A stretch of 64,000 bases of DNA from Streptomyces sp. HSG2 (GTDB lineage Bacteria; Actinomycetota; Actinomycetes; Streptomycetales; Streptomycetaceae). Shown here one piece after another: positions 15,873-25,114 of this stretch. The stretch's first letter is position 1. Every line of letters starts with the position of its first letter. Made by a program: the position numbers and the translations under genes. Under the pieces are notes generated by a model. That model was not told where the DNA came from and ran no database searches. It saw only the letters and a list, made by a program, of their open reading frames with translations. Where the stretch lies: contig NZ_CP066801.1 of NCBI RefSeq assembly GCF_016598575.1, positions 5,126,501 to 5,190,500 on the forward strand, written 5' to 3'.

Positions 15873-17492
15873 TCAGCACGTCTTCCCCGGCTCGACCGCT
15901 TTGAGATCGAGGAGGTAGTCGTCCACGGCGTCGTCCACGCAGCCGCTGCCACGCCCGTACGCGGTGTGCCCGAGGGCGTCAAAGGTCAACAGCATGGCCT
16001 GGGGGAGTTGTCGGACCAGGCTCTCCGCCTCGTGGTAGGGCGTGGCCGGGTCGCCGGTGGTACCCACCACGAGGACCGGGGGCAGACCTTCCGCGACCAC
16101 GCGATGCGGGCCGGGTCCACGCTGCGGCCAACCCCTGCACCCCAGTGCGGCGAGTACGCTCTCGGATCCGAAGTCGCCCTCGGCGAGGCGCGCTTCCTCC
16201 AAGGCCTTCCAATACTCCCGCGGGTCTTCGGGGTGGGGGATGTCGACGCAGTCGACCGCGGTGATGGCCACATCCGAATTGTCGGGCCGGCCTTCCTCCG
16301 TGACGTCCTGTCGACCGGCGTCCCGGCGTCGCGAGGTACCGCGGTCCGCGAACCCGTGCGCGGCCTCTGCCGAATCCTCCTCCCCGAGCGCGATCTCCAG
16401 GAGACCGGTCCCGTCGCCGGTGGCCGCCTCGCCCAAGGCGAGGGAGAGCGGCTCCCACTGGTCCTCGGGGGTGTACATCGACGTGACGAGGGCGTTGTGG
16501 AGTGTCTGCGGGTCGACTTCCCCGTACTCGCCGTCGGCCGGGAGCGGCTCTCGCGCGGTGCTCTCGTAGAGGCCTTGAACCAGTGCGCGGATGCCATCGG
16601 GTGTCTCGGCGGGACACGAGTCCCCTACCACTTCCGCGCAGTAGTCGGCGTAGTCGTCGACCGCTTGGCGGAACCCTGTGGCCTGGCTCGCCGCCCGCTC
16701 GGCCCAGCCGAGCGCCGGGTCGACGGCCCCGTCCAGCACCATGGCACGGACCTTCTCGGGGAACTGCTCGCCGAAGCTCGTGCCCAAGGCCGTCCCGTAG
16801 GACCATCCCAGATAGGTGAGTTCTTCGTCGCCCAGCGCCGCGCGGAGCACGTCCATGTCGCGGGCCGCGTCGAGAGTTCCGACGTGCGGAAGGATCGAGC
16901 CGCTGTGCTTCTCGCAGGCCCGCACCGTGCTCTCGGCCTCGGCAAGGGCGGCTTGGCGTTGTTCCTCCGTCGCGGGGTGGAGCGGACGTGGCGCGTCATC
17001 GGCCACCGTCCCGACCTCGTCCTCCGCGCCGCAGTCGACGGCGGGTTCGCTGCCCGCGACTCCCCGTGGGTCGAAACCGACGATGTCGAAGCGGGCACGT
17101 ATTCGCTCGCCGAACAACTGGGCGCCACCGTCCTGGAGGAGGGCCACTCCGGACTCACCGGGGCCGCCGGGGTTGACGACCAGGGAGCCGACGCGGTCGG
17201 ACCTGTCGGTCGCGGTGGTGCGGATGAGCGGGAGCGTGAAGGTGTCGCCGTCGCCCGGTGTCGAGTAGTCCATCGGGACTCGCAGTGTGGAGCACTCCTC
17301 GTCGCCGCAGGGCTCCCAGCTCAGCCTCTGGGTGTAGAAGTCGCGAAGTCCGGCGGAGGCGACCGGGTCGTCGGCCTCCGGGGCGTCGGAGGAATCTCCG
17401 GGCGTGCCGCACCCGTTGAGTGACGTGGCCGCGAGCGCTACCGCCAGGGCCAGGAGGACGGCGCCGCGAGGCCGACCGGGAGGAGTGGTCAA
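15873..17492 (-). CDS. Secreted tripeptidyl aminopeptidase-type alpha/beta hydrolase lipoprotein
   Basis: A 539-residue alpha/beta hydrolase of the Streptomyces SlpD/TAP type, which removes peptides from N-termini outside the cell. The start is TTG at 17492 with GGAG six bases upstream. It opens a lipoprotein signal peptide (AVLLALAVALAATSLNGCG) with the lipobox Cys near residue 26. Landmarks are the oxyanion segment VVNPGGPGESGV, the nucleophile elbow YLGWSYGTALG with Ser, the acid-bearing TTGDPATPYHEAESL, and catalytic His in FDALGHTAYG. The C-terminal TAP domain has paired Cys (GSGC, GKTC). A ~25-residue Ser/Arg-rich insert around RGTSRRRDAGRQDV looks variable. It is monocistronic and unrelated to the clusters. 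Confidence 0.92.
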   Translation of the reverse strand: MTTPPGRPRGAVLLALAVALAATSLNGCGTPGDSSDAPEADDPVASAGLRDFYTQRLSWEPCGDEECSTLRVPMDYSTPGDGDTFTLPLIRTTATDRSDRVGSLVVNPGGPGESGVALLQDGGAQLFGERIRARFDIVGFDPRGVAGSEPAVDCGAEDEVGTVADDAPRPLHPATEEQRQAALAEAESTVRACEKHSGSILPHVGTLDAARDMDVLRAALGDEELTYLGWSYGTALGTSFGEQFPEKVRAMVLDGAVDPALGWAERAASQATGFRQAVDDYADYCAEVVGDSCPAETPDGIRALVQGLYESTAREPLPADGEYGEVDPQTLHNALVTSMYTPEDQWEPLSLALGEAATGDGTGLLEIALGEEDSAEAAHGFADRGTSRRRDAGRQDVTEEGRPDNSDVAITAVDCVDIPHPEDPREYWKALEEARLAEGDFGSESVLAALGCRGWPQRGPGPHRVVAEGLPPVLVVGTTGDPATPYHEAESLVRQLPQAMLLTFDALGHTAYGRGSGCVDDAVDDYLLDLKAVEPGKTC

Positions 17493-17711
17493 GGGATGCT
17501 CCGGAATCCGTGTGCGTCGCCGCGTCGTCCGGCGACCAGGACATGGTACGAAGCGCAACGCCGTCCACGGCAAGGAGAGGAGGGGTGCGCTGTGTCTGCG
17601 TACGGGGAGGACGAGTGGCGCCGGTGCGTGCCTTGGGCTCGGTAGGGTCGCGGTCCACTCCCGGGACCGCGACCGTCCGTCGGAGCCGGTGTCCTGGCGC
17701 TCCGGGCGCGA

Positions 17712-19154
17712 TCAACGAGGAGCGGCGTGTGTTCGCTCCGGAATGCTCGGGGCGGGGCGCGTGCCACGCCTCTTCAGGACGGTCCAGCCGACGGCCAGGG
17801 CGATGCCCCAGACCGCGCCCACCACCAGGGAGATCCTGGAGTCCCGATCCCAGGCGATCATGCAGGTGACGCCGATCAGGAAGACCAAGGCCACCCAGCT
17901 GAACGTGGCTCCCCCGGGCGCGGGGAAGGCCGATGCCGGCAGGCGGCCCGCTTCGACGGCGCGGCGGTAGCGGATGTGGCTGACGAGGATCATCATCCAG
18001 GTCCAGATGCCCGCGGCGGTGGCCACGGAGACGACGTAGCCGAACGCCTTCTCCGGGACGACGTAGTTCAGGGCGACACCGACGCCCATGAGCGTGACCG
18101 AGACGGCGATGCCCACCGAGGGGGCCTTGCGCGCGTTCAGTCGTCCGAAGGACCGAGGTGCCTCGCCGTTGGAGGCCAGATCGCGGAGCATGCGCCCGGT
18201 GGAGTACATGCCCGAGTTGCAGGACGACAACGCGGCCGTCAGGACGACGAAGTTCACGACCCCCGCGGCGAAGGGTATCCCGATCTTCTCGAACGCGTGG
18301 ACGAACGGGCTTTCCCCGGCCGAGAACTCGGTCCACTTCACGACCGAGAGGATCACCACGAGGGCGCCGACGTAGAAGATGATGATGCGCCAGGGCAGTG
18401 TGTTGATGGCCTTGGGGAGGGTCTTCTCGGGGTTCTCGGACTCGCCGGCGGTGACGCCCACCAGCTCGACGGCGAGGTAGGCGAACATGACCCCCTGGAG
18501 GGTCATCAGACTGGAGCCGATGCCGTTCGGGAAGATCCCGCCGTGCGACCAGAGGTTGGAGACCGTCGCCGTCTCTCCGGCTTCGGAGAATCCGAGAGTG
18601 AGCACGCCGAGACCGATCACGATCATGCCGATGATCGCGGTGATCTTGACCATGGAGAACCAGAACTCGACCTCGCCGAAGATCTTCACCGAGATCAGGT
18701 TGACGCCGAAGAGCACCACCAGGAACACCAGCGCGCTGACCCACTGGGGAATCCCGGGGAACCAGAAGTGCACGTAGATGGCGGCCGCGGTGAGTTCCGC
18801 CATGCCGGTGACGACCCACATGAGCCAGTACGTCCAGCCGGTCGCGAATCCGAAGAAGGGCCCGAGGAACTCGCGGGCGTATTCCGCGAAAGAGCCCGAG
18901 ACGGGTCGGTAGAGCAGAAGTTCCCCGAGGGCGCGCATGATGAAGAAGATCACGACACCCGCGAGGGCGTACATGAGGATGATGCCGGGCCCCGCCTTGG
19001 CGATGTTCGCCCCGGCCCCCATGAAGAGGCCGACGCCGATGGCGCCGCCGATGGCGATCATCTGGACCTGACGGCTGCCGAGACCGCGCTCGTAGCCCTC
19101 CCGCGAGGTGTCGCCGGTCTCGCCGGCGTGCTTCTCGACCCGCAACGAGGTCAT
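17712..19154 (-). CDS. Amino acid permease (APC family)
   Basis: A 480-residue membrane transporter with about 12 hydrophobic segments. The N-terminal family signature RQVQMIAIGGAIGVGLFMGA includes the GAIGVGLF substrate-binding loop. It continues with ISVKIFGEVEFWFSMVKI and VELVGVTAGESENPEKTLPKAI, typical of AnsP/GabP/CycA-type proton symporters. The ATG at 19154 is preceded by AAGG. It should import an amino acid, most likely polar or aromatic; the substrate cannot be fixed from sequence. It is monocistronic, with an AT-rich stretch about 200 bp upstream that may carry its promoter. Confidence 0.92.
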   Translation of the reverse strand: MTSLRVEKHAGETGDTSREGYERGLGSRQVQMIAIGGAIGVGLFMGAGANIAKAGPGIILMYALAGVVIFFIMRALGELLLYRPVSGSFAEYAREFLGPFFGFATGWTYWLMWVVTGMAELTAAAIYVHFWFPGIPQWVSALVFLVVLFGVNLISVKIFGEVEFWFSMVKITAIIGMIVIGLGVLTLGFSEAGETATVSNLWSHGGIFPNGIGSSLMTLQGVMFAYLAVELVGVTAGESENPEKTLPKAINTLPWRIIIFYVGALVVILSVVKWTEFSAGESPFVHAFEKIGIPFAAGVVNFVVLTAALSSCNSGMYSTGRMLRDLASNGEAPRSFGRLNARKAPSVGIAVSVTLMGVGVALNYVVPEKAFGYVVSVATAAGIWTWMMILVSHIRYRRAVEAGRLPASAFPAPGGATFSWVALVFLIGVTCMIAWDRDSRISLVVGAVWGIALAVGWTVLKRRGTRPAPSIPERTHAAPR

Positions 19155-20404
19155 GGTGGACGCGCCTTTCTCCATGCCGGTCCGCACCGTGGTGACAGGG
19201 CCGTGGACCAGTCTCGATCCCCTGGATGCCAATGGAGTGCCACCGGCGCTCTGCCGGTCCGAGGGTCCCCTGGGGACATGGGTGACGCTCACGGCAGATC
19301 GTGAAGATGTATCACGGCGGGAATTCCGTTCGATACGCCTCAAGGTGACGCGCGCCACAAGATAAGGCCCGCAATATGCGCATAGGAGTATAAATCGGAC
19401 ACAGAGGCGATATGATCTTTGTTTGCATTTGACCGTTCACTGAATGAACCCCGACCTCGGAGGGGGCGTGTCCCATCGGGCAAGCCCACCTCCTGCATCG
19501 CCGGTTGGGGGTTCGGCGCCGGTCCGGCGCGTGTGTCCGGGCCTGGCACCGCACCCGTGCGAGGTCGCGCCCGCTGCCACGCGGGGCGTTCGGGGGCCTC
19601 GGGTGCCTTTCCGTTTCGCCGCGCGGTGCGGGCACGGGTGCCCGCCCATCCCCGCTCCGCGGGTCGTTGCCACGGGTTCGGCGGCCTTGGCGATGTCGAC
19701 CGCCGCGTCGATGTGCCGGTCGGCAACAGTCCCGATGCCCCGCGGGTCCACTCGCGGACATGCGGATCGGGTCGTCCTCGACGCGCGGCGAGCACGCCTG
19801 ACTGGTCGGCTCGCAATGGCCGATCCTCACGAAGGTGCGCACGTATCGGGCGGCCTCGGGCTCCGACATGGGGCATCCCGAGTCCCCGTCCGCCGCCCGA
19901 GGGGGCTGAGGTCGACAGCGCGGATTCGTGCACACGACCGAGGTCGGAACGGTTCCCAGATTCGCTTCACCACCGGGCCGAGTCCGGTTCGCCGCGAATG
20001 GAACCGGGCTGGCCAAGCCCCTGGTGCGCCGTCCGGGTTCTGGGGCGTCACCCGGATGGCCCCGATGGTCCGTTACGCCACGGGGCCCGCTCACCGGTGT
20101 CGATCGTTGCTCCTCACGGAGAGGAGTCGGGTGTCCGGAGCGTCGGTGCCCCCTCCCCAAGGGGGTGGTTGTGTGTCGCATATGTCGTGAACACAGGGAA
20201 GCACACGGTTCGCGGTCGAGTGCGCTGATGTGGATCCTGTGTCCGTGTTGTGTAACACATAAGGTTTCTGCGTCATGTGGCCCCGATCCGCCTCCACCAT
20301 GGTGATCGCCCGGCCGGACGGCGGGGCAGCGCCAACCGGCAGGTGAATCCCCGCTCAGTGACGGACGGTTCGCCTGTCATGGAAGAGGAAGCTGGGGGAT
20401 CGTC
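19155..20404. other. 1.25-kb intergenic region with AT-rich island
   Basis: No gene could be supported. Positions about 19358-19440 are unusually AT-rich for this genome (for example GGAGTATAAATCGGACAC) and may hold promoters. Open frames on both strands are Arg/Pro-rich. The minus-strand frame beginning near 19870 (MSEPEAARYVRTFVRIGHCE) briefly looks protein-like but then degenerates, so a decayed gene is possible. A small dyad GTGTTGTGTAACAC at 20245-20258 precedes the lamin-tail gene. Confidence 0.5.
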
Positions 20405-20890
20405 ATGTCCCGTACCCACCGTGTCGCGTCGCTGATGACCACGGCCCTGCTCACGGGTGCCATGGTGTCGGCCGCCGCCGTACCGGCCTCCGCCGGCGAG
20501 TATCGCGGCCGCCGGGACCGCCACAGCGCGGTCGCGATCAGTGAGATCCAGTACAACGCTCCCGGTCGGGATCGTTGGAACAACCGATCGGTGAACCGAG
20601 AGTACTTCACCGTCAAGAACACCTCCCGTCGCAGCGTTCAAATGCGCAACTACACGGTGACCGACCGTCGGGGGCACACCTACCGCTTCCGCGGGCTGCG
20701 CCTGCGCGGCGGACAGGAGGTGGTCGTCCACTCCGGCTTCGGCCGTGACAACCGCCGTCACGTCTACCAGGACAGTCGCCGTCACCTCTACGACAACCGT
20801 CGTGGCGCACTCGTCCTGCGGGACAAGCGCGGCCACAGGGTCGACCGGTGCTCGTGGAACCGCTGGGACCGAGGTCACACCTACTGCTGA
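20405..20890 (+). CDS. Secreted lamin-tail-domain protein
   Basis: A 161-residue exported protein. A Sec signal peptide covers residues 1-30 (MTTALLTGAMVSAAAVPASA, cleavage after ASA). The mature part is an Arg-rich lamin tail domain: ISEIQYNAPG, then EYFTVKNTSRRSVQMRNYTV, LRLRGGQEVVVHSGFG and a C-terminal DRCSWNRWDRGHTYC with two Cys. Lamin-tail domains occur in extracellular nucleases and cell-surface proteins; stand-alone Streptomyces copies have no assigned function. The start follows GGAAGCTGGGGGATC. A strong terminator follows. Confidence 0.85.
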   Translation: MSRTHRVASLMTTALLTGAMVSAAAVPASAGEYRGRRDRHSAVAISEIQYNAPGRDRWNNRSVNREYFTVKNTSRRSVQMRNYTVTDRRGHTYRFRGLRLRGGQEVVVHSGFGRDNRRHVYQDSRRHLYDNRRGALVLRDKRGHRVDRCSWNRWDRGHTYC

Positions 20891-20910
20891 CCTCGGCCAC
20901 CGAGCCGAGC

Positions 20911-20959
20911 GCGTGAGCCGCTCGCCGGGTTCCTGCGGGGCCCGGCGAGCGGCTCACGC
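20911..20959 (+). terminator. Strong rho-independent-type terminator
   Basis: Two 19-base arms (GCGTGAGCCGCTCGCCGGG and its exact inverted copy) enclose an 11-base loop, 20 bp past the lamin-tail gene stop. No U-tract follows, as is common in Streptomyces. Confidence 0.8.
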
Positions 20960-21279
20960 CGACGAGAGAGGCGTCGCCGACCATTCCCGACCGGTCTGAT
21001 CCATGAAGAATCGGACGTCGCCATGATCACGACCCATGTCGCCGCCATGGCCCCGTCGGGGATGCCCGGCTCCGTCCCGACGACATCGTCCTGGTCACCT
21101 CGGCAGGCCCCCGTCGGGCATGCGCTCGTGCGATTCTCCGTCCGTGTCCGCGTCGCGCGGTCGGCGAACGCACGCCATCGACACAGTCCTGTTGTCGGCG
21201 ACACGACCGAGGACGGGCGCGGAGTCGCCGCCGTCACGGGCTTCGCCGGTCCCGCCGACGACGCACCGGACGGTGGTGG
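20960..21279. other. Intergenic region between convergent genes
   Basis: These 320 bp lie between the terminator of the lamin-tail gene and the 3' end of the minus-strand ATPase gene. Nothing recognisable is seen. Confidence 0.5.
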
Positions 21280-21825
21280 TCAAGAGTCGGGTCGGGTGAT
21301 GTGCGACCTGACTTCCGCGACGCGATCGACCAAGTCGCCGGCGGTGATGTCGATGAGCGTGAACCCGAACGCGCGGTAGCTCTGTTCGTGAATCCTCTCG
21401 AATGCCAACGCCTCTCGGAAGCCGATCCGTCGGGCGCTGGTGGGCTCGCAGAATCCAAGATTGCGGACGAAGAGCACCCGGGGCTCGTACACCTCGTCGC
21501 GAGTGATCCGTTCGATCTCGGTCGACAGCGCGCGCGACACCGGCCTTCCCCAGTAGGTCGCGAGCGCGTGTGTGCAGATCGGTGATCTGTCGAACACCTG
21601 CACGGGGCCTGTGGTGTGAGCTTCCAACTGCCTTTGCCTCTGCAGCTCGACGACCTCGTCGATGAAGGATGTTCGTGTCCACGGCTCGTCCTCGCCACGG
21701 GCCTGCGCCCGTTCGATGATCGTGGTCGCGGCTTCCTCGACGACGGGGTAGCCGTGCTCCGCCAGGCGCCTCAGGATGGACGTCTTGCCCGCGCCCGGTG
21801 TTCCGGTGAGTATGTGGCGTCGCAT
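21280..21825 (-). CDS. P-loop ATPase/kinase-like protein (AAA_28 type)
   Basis: A 181-residue P-loop NTPase. The Walker A motif GTPGAGKTS sits at residues 8-16, right at the N-terminus. It is followed by YPVVEEAATTIIERAQARGE and FDRSPICTHALATYWG, which recall small nucleotide-kinase-like AAA_28 proteins. The C-terminal part ends in HEQSYRAFGFTLIDI. The ATG at 21825 is preceded by GAGAGG. Substrate unknown; a kinase acting on a small metabolite is possible. It is divergent from the peptidase E gene, 137 bp away. Confidence 0.8.
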   Translation of the reverse strand: MRRHILTGTPGAGKTSILRRLAEHGYPVVEEAATTIIERAQARGEDEPWTRTSFIDEVVELQRQRQLEAHTTGPVQVFDRSPICTHALATYWGRPVSRALSTEIERITRDEVYEPRVLFVRNLGFCEPTSARRIGFREALAFERIHEQSYRAFGFTLIDITAGDLVDRVAEVRSHITRPDS

Positions 21826-21962
21826 GCTCGGATGCCTCTCGTGTGTGGTGGTGGGGCCGGTCGGAGGTCGCCACCGGCGCTCGCCGCGGGTTCACCCGCT
21901 GGGGGCCCTTGTCTCCTGGGCCCGTCGGCGGCTCGGCTCCGTCCGTCGTGCTCGATACGATC

Positions 21963-22697
21963 ATGGCCATGACTGCTTCGGAACCGACGATCCTGGCGAC
22001 CTCCGGCGGACATCGGGTCGGCGGGCGAACCAGGGTGATGTTCGACGCCCTGGTGCACCACGCGGTCGACCTCTCCGGCGCGCACGGTCGGCGCCCACGT
22101 GTGATGTACGTCGGCACCGCCATCGGGGACGCCGAGCACTTCACGGCCCGCATGGCCGAGGCCGCGCGCACGGCGGGGTTCGACCTGACGCCCCTGCACC
22201 TGTTCCCCATGCCCAACCTGGAGGACATCGAGGGCTCGCTCCTCGATCACGACGTGGTCTGGGTCATGGGAGGCTCGGTGGTCAACCTTCTCGCGGTGTG
22301 GAGAGCTCACGGTCTGGACCGCGCAATGCGCCGGGCCTGGCGGGCCGGTGTCGTGCTCAGCGGAGTCAGCGCGGGCTCTCTCTGCTGGTTCAGGGGAGGC
22401 GCGACCGACTCGTTCGGGCCGGAGCTGTGTCCCGTGACGGACGCACTCGGCTTCCTGCCCTACGGCAACGGCGTCCATTACGACTCGGACCCCGGAAGGC
22501 GCCCGTTGATCCACCGGCTCGTGGCGGACGCGACCTTGCCTGCCGCGCACTGCACGGACGACGGAGTCGGCCTGGTGTACCGGGGGACGGAACTGGTGGA
22601 AGCGGTGACCGAGATTCCCGGCAAGGGGGCGTACATCGTCCAGAGTGACGGATCGGCGGTGGTGGAGGAGCGCGTCGAGCCCCGCAGGCTGGTGTAG
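21963..22697 (+). CDS. pepE: Peptidase E-like dipeptidase (S51)
   Basis: A 244-residue cytosolic serine peptidase of family S51. These enzymes hydrolyse dipeptides with N-terminal aspartate and resemble cyanophycinase. The nucleophile Ser is in LSGVSAGSLCWF near residue 141. Upstream is the family segment VVWVMGGSVVNLLAVW, and YGNGVHYDSDPGRRPLIHRL follows. The ATG at 21963 was chosen; a second ATG lies two codons later. No clear ribosome-binding site is visible. It stands alone and is not evidently part of either cluster. Confidence 0.88.
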   Translation: MAMTASEPTILATSGGHRVGGRTRVMFDALVHHAVDLSGAHGRRPRVMYVGTAIGDAEHFTARMAEAARTAGFDLTPLHLFPMPNLEDIEGSLLDHDVVWVMGGSVVNLLAVWRAHGLDRAMRRAWRAGVVLSGVSAGSLCWFRGGATDSFGPELCPVTDALGFLPYGNGVHYDSDPGRRPLIHRLVADATLPAAHCTDDGVGLVYRGTELVEAVTEIPGKGAYIVQSDGSAVVEERVEPRRLV

Positions 22698-23156
22698 GGG
22701 GATCTTGCCGTACGTCTTCGGGCGAAGCCGTCCCCCGCGCTCCGAGAACCCGCGAGTCGGCGGTCGTTGGGCGCCGCCCGTCCCGATTCCGCCGACGCCT
22801 CGGAGCGCGCGAGGGGCGCGGCGAGTCGGCAAGGGTGGCGGCCCGCTCGGTCACGTCCGTCGTCGGGGCGCCGACGGAGGGCGCGTGGACGGGGTGTCGT
22901 CGGCGTGCGCGTTCGCGAAGAAGTGGTGACTGTGTGTGGCGATGGCTGATCTCGCCGGTCTCGGGCGTGGATGTCCGTGATCGAGGAGGCACGGAGGCGG
23001 AGGTCGTCGCGCTGTCGTGTGACCTTGGCCAGTCCGGGGTGGCCCCAGGGCGACGACAGGGAGTAAAATACGTGCCTGCGGGTTTGTTTCAGTCTCCCCG
23101 GTCGGAACAGCACGGCCCGCCGAAACCGTTCGGCGGCAAGCAAGGAGGGAGTTCGC
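22698..23156. other. Promoter region of the GBL receptor gene
   Basis: These 459 bp hold no supported gene. The ARE-like operator at 23065-23090 is the only clear element. Confidence 0.55.
23065..23090. promoter_or_regulatory. ARE-like operator (GBL receptor site) upstream of tetR
   Basis: AATACGTGCCTGCGGGTTTG, about 70 bp before the receptor start, matches the core ATAC-nnGC-nGCGGGTTTGTTT that recurs near afsA. ArpA/ScbR-type receptors bind such half-palindromic sites, so the receptor probably represses itself. Confidence 0.8.
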
Positions 23157-23801
23157 ATGGCGCAGCAGGAGCGGGCGGTCAGGACGAGGCAGGCGATCCT
23201 GGAAGCGGCGGGCACGGTCTTCGCCGAGCGGGGCTACGGCTCGACGAGGATCTCGGACGTCTACCAGCGAGCGGGGATGACGAAGGGGGCCTTCTACTTT
23301 CACTTCGGCTCCAAGGAGCAGCTCGCCCAAGAGGTTCTGGACACCCAGATGGTCAGTCAGACCGGCTATCTCACCGGCTATACCCGCGAGGTGAAGCTGC
23401 AGGAGGTGGTGGACTCCGCGCTGCTCGTCGCCCACCGCCTTCACTTCGACAGTCTGCTGCAAGGCAGCATCAGGCTCTCCATCGACCAGGGCAGCGACCT
23501 GGATCGCAAGCCCCCCTACCGGGCATGGGTGGAGTTCCAGGCTCGCGCGCTGGGCGAGGCCGCGGAGCGCGGCGAGCTGCTGCCGGACATCGACACGCGC
23601 GCGTATGCAGAGCTTCTCGTCGGGGTCTTCTCCGGCATCCAGATCATGTCCGGAGTCATGACCGGCTGGGCCGATCTGGAGGAGCGGATCGCGCACCTGT
23701 ACTCGGTCCTGATGCCCTTGATCGCCACGCCCGAGACCCTCGCGCGACTGGACATCAGCCCCGACCTCGGCAAGCGTCTCATGGCGGAGCACGGAGCGTG
23801 A
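23157..23801 (+). CDS. Gamma-butyrolactone receptor-type TetR repressor (ArpA/ScbR family)
   Basis: A 214-residue TetR-family repressor. The helix-turn-helix is at about residues 28-50 (STRISDVYQRAGMTKGAFYF), and the YFHFGSKEQLAQEVL segment is nearly diagnostic of GBL receptors. The ligand domain carries SIRLSIDQGSDLDRK and PYRAWVEF, where receptors place the Trp that contacts the butyrolactone. It should bind ARE operators and release DNA when the butyrolactone made by the AfsA-type enzyme appears. The ATG follows AAGGAGGGAGTTCGC. An ARE-like site upstream predicts autoregulation, and further sites precede afsA and the lysR-like gene. Pseudo-receptors share the fold, so ligand binding is not proven. 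Confidence 0.93.
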   Translation: MAQQERAVRTRQAILEAAGTVFAERGYGSTRISDVYQRAGMTKGAFYFHFGSKEQLAQEVLDTQMVSQTGYLTGYTREVKLQEVVDSALLVAHRLHFDSLLQGSIRLSIDQGSDLDRKPPYRAWVEFQARALGEAAERGELLPDIDTRAYAELLVGVFSGIQIMSGVMTGWADLEERIAHLYSVLMPLIATPETLARLDISPDLGKRLMAEHGA

Positions 23802-23894
23802 TTCGCGTCGCGGCGAGTTCTTCCATCGTCGCGACCGGTCGTGGGACGTCGATCCCAGTCCCCCGGAAGCGCCCTGACGGCCGTTCGCCTGGGG

Positions 23895-23929
23895 GCGCCC
23901 CGCACGGCGGTGGTCTCCGGGCGGGGCGC
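23895..23929. terminator. Hairpin between convergent tetR and epimerase genes
   Basis: GCGCCCCGC pairs with GCGGGGCGC across a 17-base loop in the 225-bp gap between the convergent genes. A weak bidirectional terminator is plausible. Confidence 0.4.
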
Positions 23930-24026
23930 TCGCCGGTCGCTCCGGCCACGCCTGGCACGGACGTCTCGGGCTTGGGGTGTGCCCGCGGCGGTGCGGGGTG
24001 CGGCATCGGCCGTCGGGGCAGAGCCC

Positions 24027-25013
24027 TCACGAGCCGGCGCCCCCGACGACGGGCCGTCCCGGCGGCAGGCCGGCGGATGCTCGGTACCAGGGCACGCTCG
24101 TGGCGAAGTCGGCGGTGAAGTCGAGGGTCGGGCGGGCGTCCAGGAGGTTCCACAGTCGCGAGCTGTCGTACCAGTGGTCGACGGTCAGCAGGGAAAGCTT
24201 GCGTGGCCACGTCCCGTCCCCGGTGGCCCTCAGTCTTCCCGCGGCCTCTTCTCGCGTCACCTGTCCCCGAGGCGAAGGAAGGTCGAGGGCGCGCGAGGTG
24301 GCCCGAATCAGATCACGCGCCCGCACCGGTTCGGGGCGTCCGGCGTGCAACACCGCTCCTGCCGGCAGCTCGACCCGGGAGGCCAGGCTCGCGATGGCCC
24401 GGGCCAGATCCGAGACGCCGATCACCGAGACGCGTGCCAGCCCCCCGGCCACCCAGTGCGGCATCGCCCGGACGAACCTCGCGATCGCGGGAACCATCCA
24501 GACGTCGCCGCGGCCGTAGACGAGATGAGGTCGCAGGACCACTCCTCCCCAGGCCAGGACGCGTTCCTCCCCGGCCAGTCTGGTAACGCTCGTGGTGGAC
24601 ACGGGCCCGACCGGCAGATCGCCCTCACGTGCGCGCAGGTGCCGGCCATCCTGGTAGACGGCGGTGGTTCCCAGCTGGATCACTCTGCGGACGCCGGCCC
24701 GCTCGGCCTCGGCGAGCAGCGCTCCCGTCCCGATGTCGTTCACCTCTTCGCACCGGCGCTTGTCGCCCCCGATCCGCGAGGCCAGATGGAGCACCGTCTC
24801 CACTCCGTCGCAGACCCCACGAAGAGTGTCGGGGCTGTCGAGGCTTCCGCGGCGGACCTCGACCCCGGGGCCGCGCCCGAGGTGGGGCCGCCGGTGGGCC
24901 AGGAGGCGGATCGGTCGCGTGGCCCTTCCGGCGTTGCCCGCCGTCAGGAGGGCGACGACGTGGGATCCGACGAATCCTGTCGCGCCGGTGACGAGGATGC
25001 GCCCGCCATTCAC
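24027..25013 (-). CDS. NAD-dependent epimerase/dehydratase-type SDR
   Basis: A 328-residue extended short-chain dehydrogenase. The N-terminal VTGATGFVGSHVVALL binds NAD(P). The usual YxxxK is not obvious, although a candidate catalytic region is LGTTAVYQDG followed by VTRLAGEERVL and LRPHLVYGRGDVWMV. The GTG start at 25013 has AAGGAG seven bases upstream. It is divergent from the SDR at 25115, and both lie between the GBL receptor and afsA genes. In other Streptomyces GBL loci, reductases and epimerase-like genes in this position tailor the butyrolactone signal, which is the likely role here; the exact reaction is not known. Confidence 0.8.
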   Translation of the reverse strand: MNGGRILVTGATGFVGSHVVALLTAGNAGRATRPIRLLAHRRPHLGRGPGVEVRRGSLDSPDTLRGVCDGVETVLHLASRIGGDKRRCEEVNDIGTGALLAEAERAGVRRVIQLGTTAVYQDGRHLRAREGDLPVGPVSTTSVTRLAGEERVLAWGGVVLRPHLVYGRGDVWMVPAIARFVRAMPHWVAGGLARVSVIGVSDLARAIASLASRVELPAGAVLHAGRPEPVRARDLIRATSRALDLPSPRGQVTREEAAGRLRATGDGTWPRKLSLLTVDHWYDSSRLWNLLDARPTLDFTADFATSVPWYRASAGLPPGRPVVGGAGS

Positions 25014-25045
25014 CTTGCCGCTCCTTCGCGAAGACAGCTCCGGGT

Positions 25046-25071
25046 GAATTCGGGAAGTATTCCGAAAATTC
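25046..25071. promoter_or_regulatory. Dyad in the divergent epimerase/SDR promoter
   Basis: The 101-bp divergent promoter is locally AT-rich. GAATTCGG and CCGAAAATTC form an imperfect inverted repeat around GAAGTATT, a plausible operator serving both genes. It does not match the ARE sequence. Confidence 0.4.
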
Positions 25072-25114
25072 TTGTGACGTGTTGTGTCGCGTCTGGTTCT
25101 GATAGCGTGCCGGC

